Shown piece by piece: positions 60,956 to 64,000 of a stretch of DNA of 64,000 nt. The notes under the pieces were generated by a model, which had not been told where the DNA came from, did not search any database, and saw nothing but the letters and a program-made list of their open reading frames with translations. Both the position numbers and the translations under genes were made by a program. Source of the DNA: Cepaea nemoralis (lineage: Eukaryota > Mollusca > Gastropoda > Stylommatophora > Helicidae); NCBI GenBank assembly GCA_014155875.1, contig JACEFZ010028299.1, forward strand, positions 124,001-188,000, written 5' to 3'. Numbering within the stretch: the stretch's first letter is position 1; each line of letters starts with the position of its first letter.

Positions 60956-63900
60956 ACATAGGAGTCCATGTATCTCCACAGATCTCAGACCCTGATGTGT
61001 TCCTTCATGTCTCTCAACAGATCTCCGACCTTGTGTTCCTTCATGTCTCTCCACAGATCTCGGACCTTGATGTGATCCTCCATGTATCTCCACAGATCTC
61101 AGACCCTGATGTGTTCCTTCATGTCTCTCAACAGATCTCCGACCTTGTGTTCCTTCATGTCTCTCCACAGATCTCGGACCTTGATGTGATCCTCCATGTA
61201 TCTCCACAGATCTCGGACCTTGATGTGTTCCTTCATGTCTCTCCACAGATCTCTGACCTTGTTGTGTTCCTTCATGTCTATTCACAGATCTCGGACCTTG
61301 TGATGCTCCATGTCTCTCCACAGATCTCGGACCTTGATGTGTTCCTTCATGTCTCTTCACAGATCTCAGACCTTGTGATCCTCCATGTCTCTCCAAAGAT
61401 CTTGGACCTTGATGTGTTCCTTCATGTCTCTCCACAGATCTTGGACCTTGATGTGTTCCTTCATGTCTCACCACAGATCTCTGACCTTGATGCTTTCCTT
61501 CATGTCTCTCCACAGATCTCCGACCTTGATGTGTTCCTTCATGTCTCTTCACAGATCTCTGACCTTGATGTATTCCTTCATGTTTCTTCACAGATCTTGG
61601 GTCTTGTGATCCTCCATGTTTCTTCACAGATCTCGGGCCTTGTGATCCTCCATGTCTCTCCACAGATCTCGGACGTTGATGTGTTCCTTCATGTCTCTCC
61701 ACAGATCTCCGACCTTGATGTGTTCCTTCATGTCTCTCCACAGATCTCCGGCCTTGATGTGATCCTCCATGTCTCTCCACAGATCTCCGACCTTGATGTG
61801 ATCCTCCATGTCTCTTCACAGATCTCAGACCTTGGTGTGTTCCTTCATGTCTCTTCACAGATCTCGGGCTTTGATGTGTTCCTCCATGTCTCTCCACAGA
61901 TCTATGACTTTGTGATCCTCCATCTCTCTCCACAGATCTTGGACCTTGTGATCCTCCATGTCTCTTCACAGATCTCCAACCTTGATGTGATCCTCCATCT
62001 CTCTCCACAGATCTCGGGCTTTGATGTGATCCTCCATCTCTCTCCACAGATCTCCGGCCTTGATGTGATCCTCCATCTCTCTCCACAGATCTCAGACCTT
62101 GTGATCCTCCATGTCTCTCCACAGATCTCGGACCTTGTGATCCTCCATGTCTCTCCACAGATCTCTGACCTTGATGTGTTCCTTCATGTCTCTCCACAGA
62201 TCTCCGACCTTGATGTGTTTCTTCATGTCTCTTCACAGATCTCGGACCTTGTGATCCTACATGTCTCTCCACAGATCTCGGACGTTGATGTGTTCCTTCA
62301 TGTCTCTTCACAGATCTCCGACCTTGATGTGTTCCTTCATGTCTCTTCACAGATCTCTGACCTTGATGTATTCCTTTATGTTTCTTCACAGATCTCGGGT
62401 CTTGTGATCCTCCATGTTTCTTCACAGATCTCGGGCCTTGTGATCCTCCATGTTTCTCCACAGATCTCGGACGTTGATGTGTTCTTTCATGTCTCTCCAC
62501 AGATCTCCGACCTTGATGTGTTCCTTCATGTCTCTCCACAGATCTCCGGCCTTGATGTGATCCTCCATGTCTCTCCACAGATCTCTGACCTTGATGTGAT
62601 CCTCCATGTCTCTCCACAGATCTCTGACCTTGATGTGATCCTCCATGTTTCTCCACAGATCTCGGACGTTGATGTGTTCCTTCATGTCTCTCCACAGATC
62701 TCCGACCTTGATGTGTTCCTTCATGTCTCTTCACAGATCTCGGGCTTTGATGTGTTCCTCCATGTCTCTCCACAGATCTATGACTTTGTGATCCTCCATC
62801 TCTCTCCACAGATCTTGGACCTTGTGATCCTCCATCTCTCTCCACAGATCTCCGACCTTGATGTGATCCTCCATCTCTCTCCACAGATCTCGGACCTTGT
62901 GATCCTCCATGTCTCTCCACAGATCTCGGACCTTGTGATCCTCCATGTCTCTCCACAGATCTCGGACCTTGTGTTCCTCCATCACTCTCCACAGATCTCG
63001 GACCTTGTGGTCCTCCATGTCTCTCCACAGATCTCGGACCTTGATGTGATCCTCCATCTCTCTCCACAGATCTCCGACCTTGATGTGTTACACCATGTCT
63101 CTCCACAGATCTCGGACCTTGGTGTGATCCTCCATCTCTCTCCACAGATCTCGGGCCTTGATGTGATCCTCCATCTCTCTCCACAGATCTCGGGCCTTGA
63201 TGTGATCCTCCATGTCTCTCCACAGATCGCGGACCTTGTAATCCTCCATGTCTCTCCACAAATCTCAGGCCTTGTGATCCTCCATGTCTCTCCACAGATC
63301 TCCGACCTTGATGTGTTCCTCCATCTCTCTCCACAGATCTCGGGCCTTGATGTATTCCTGCATGTCTCTCCCCAAATCTCCAACCTTGATGTGTTCCTTC
63401 ATGTTTCTCCACAGATCCCCGACCTTGATGTATTCCTCCATCTCTCTCCACAGATCCCCGACCTTGATGTATTCCTCCATCTCTCTCCACAGATCTCGGG
63501 TCTTGATGTATTCCTGCATGTCCCTCCCCAAATCTCCAACCTTGATGTGTTCCTTCATGTTTCTCCACAGATCCCCGACCTTGACGTGTTCCGTCATGTT
63601 TCTCCACAGATCTCAGACCTTGATGTGTTCCTCCATCTATCTCCACAGATCTTGGACCTCCATGTCTCTCCACAGATCTCCGACCTTGATGTGTTCCTCC
63701 ATCTCTCTCCACAGATCTCGGGCCTTGATGTATTCCTGCATGTCTCTCCCCAAATCTCCAACCTTGATGTGTTCCTTCATGTTTCTCCACAGATCCCCGA
63801 CCTTGATGTATTCCTCCATCTCTCTCCACAGATCCCCGACCTTGATGTATTCCTCCATCTCTCTCCACAGATCTCGGGTCTTGATGTATTCCTGCATGTC

Positions 63901-63985
63901 CCTCCCCAAATCTCCAACCTTGATGTGTTCCTTCATGTTTCTCCACAGATCCCCGACCTTGACGTGTTCCGTCATGTTTCTCCAC
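60938..63985 (-). CDS. long open frame through the minisatellite (doubtful protein)
   Basis: 1015 codons without a stop, made of a 12/13-residue repeat of the type RSVERHEGTHQGR, rich in Arg, His and Gly, ending LLCTLQSA. All unit lengths are multiples of three, so the frame is kept. The next frame of the same strand (DLWRDMEDHIKVR) is broken repeatedly by a TGG-to-TGA variant that is only Glu-to-Lys in this frame. No signal peptide, known domain or start context supports a protein, and the frame may continue beyond 64000. It has the same direction as the NOLC1 exon. It is most simply a by-product of the repeat unit; a lineage-specific repeat protein is a less likely alternative. Confidence 0.25.
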   Translation of the reverse strand: MEKHDGTRQGRGSVEKHEGTHQGWRFGEGHAGIHQDPRSVERDGGIHQGRGSVERDGGIHQGRGSVEKHEGTHQGWRFGERHAGIHQGPRSVERDGGTHQGRRSVERHGGPRSVEIDGGTHQGLRSVEKHDGTRQGRGSVEKHEGTHQGWRFGEGHAGIHQDPRSVERDGGIHQGRGSVERDGGIHQGRGSVEKHEGTHQGWRFGERHAGIHQGPRSVERDGGTHQGRRSVERHGGSQGLRFVERHGGLQGPRSVERHGGSHQGPRSVERDGGSHQGPRSVERDGGSHQGPRSVERHGVTHQGRRSVERDGGSHQGPRSVERHGGPQGPRSVESDGGTQGPRSVERHGGSQGPRSVERHGGSQGPRSVERDGGSHQGRRSVERDGGSQGPRSVERDGGSQSHRSVERHGGTHQSPRSVKRHEGTHQGRRSVERHEGTHQRPRSVEKHGGSHQGQRSVERHGGSHQGQRSVERHGGSHQGRRSVERHEGTHQGRRSVERHERTHQRPRSVEKHGGSQGPRSVKKHGGSQDPRSVKKHKGIHQGQRSVKRHEGTHQGRRSVKRHEGTHQRPRSVERHVGSQGPRSVKRHEETHQGRRSVERHEGTHQGQRSVERHGGSQGPRSVERHGGSQGLRSVERDGGSHQGRRSVERDGGSHQSPRSVERDGGSHQGWRSVKRHGGSQGPRSVERDGGSQSHRSVERHGGTHQSPRSVKRHEGTHQGLRSVKRHGGSHQGRRSVERHGGSHQGRRSVERHEGTHQGRRSVERHEGTHQRPRSVERHGGSQGPRSVKKHGGSQDPRSVKKHEGIHQGQRSVKRHEGTHQGRRSVERHEGKHQGQRSVVRHEGTHQGPRSVERHEGTHQGPRSLERHGGSQGLRSVKRHEGTHQGPRSVERHGASQGPRSVNRHEGTQQGQRSVERHEGTHQGPRSVEIHGGSHQGPRSVERHEGTQGRRSVERHEGTHQGLRSVEIHGGSHQGPRSVERHEGTQGRRSVERHEGTHQGLRSVEIHGLLCTLQSA

Positions 63986-64000
63986 AGATCTCAGACCTTG
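60960..64000 (-). repeat. 36/39-bp minisatellite running off the window
   Basis: About 78 units. The longer type is ATGTCTCTCCACAGATCTCC, GACCTTGATGTGTTCCTTC; the shorter lacks one GAT. Nearly every unit carries an AGATCT site. Higher-order copies exist: 63265-63600 resembles 63640-63978 at a 378-bp offset, and 61611 on resembles 62410 on at about 800 bp. The block AGATCTGTGGAGAGACATG (reverse strand) matches the 3' end of the local (GAT)-tailed LINE. Confidence 0.95.

Overview
This is a metazoan genomic window, intron-rich and packed with transposable elements. I infer a lophotrochozoan, probably a gastropod mollusc. The grounds are the mixture of elements (I/Nimb-type LINEs with an RNase H domain, other LINE families, a Penelope-like element, mariner, piggyBac, hAT and several tRNA-derived SINEs) and the character of a partial 18S rRNA copy at about 15 kb. 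The species is not provable from this text alone.

Host genes. Only two host genes are well supported. (1) A complete ten-exon CDK20 (CCRK) orthologue on the + strand, 17109-45502. It encodes 339 residues with every kinase landmark in place, but its introns are swollen with repeats to about 28 kb. (2) The last coding exon of NOLC1 (Nopp140) on the - strand, 58647-58808. It carries the diagnostic SRP40-type C-terminus and a clean 3' splice site; its other exons are not recognised here and probably lie beyond 64 kb. The two genes converge, with about 13 kb of repeat-filled DNA between them.

Layout. 1-16.6 kb: a graveyard of nested LINEs. Five copies (A-E) belong to one I/Nimb-type family with a (TAAC)n tail; copy B (5162-7922) has an exact 13-bp target-site duplication (TSD) and an open RT-RNase H frame. 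Copy C is split by a 2.1-kb insertion (13350-15468) joining an 18S rRNA 5' fragment to a SINE-like 3' end, with an 11-bp TSD. 17.1-45.5 kb: CDK20, with a piggyBac element in intron 2, LINEs in introns 3, 4, 6, 7 and 9, a 6.6-kb gag-only LTR retrotransposon in intron 5, and a mariner in intron 9. 46.6-48 kb: an inverted pair of Penelope-like GIY-YIG endonuclease fragments with a shared 12-bp TSD. 50-64 kb: a run of unrelated minisatellites (units of 36-46 bp), SINEs, a deleted mariner and the NOLC1 exon, ending in a more than 3-kb array of 36/39-bp units that runs off the window.

How it fits together. CDK20 (cilium and Hedgehog kinase) and NOLC1 (nucleolar snoRNP chaperone) have no known functional link; their adjacency looks incidental. 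The rest is a layered record of retrotransposition. Several insertions can be placed by exact TSDs, and a possible partner LINE for the (GAA)-tailed SINE module can be proposed from matching 3' ends.
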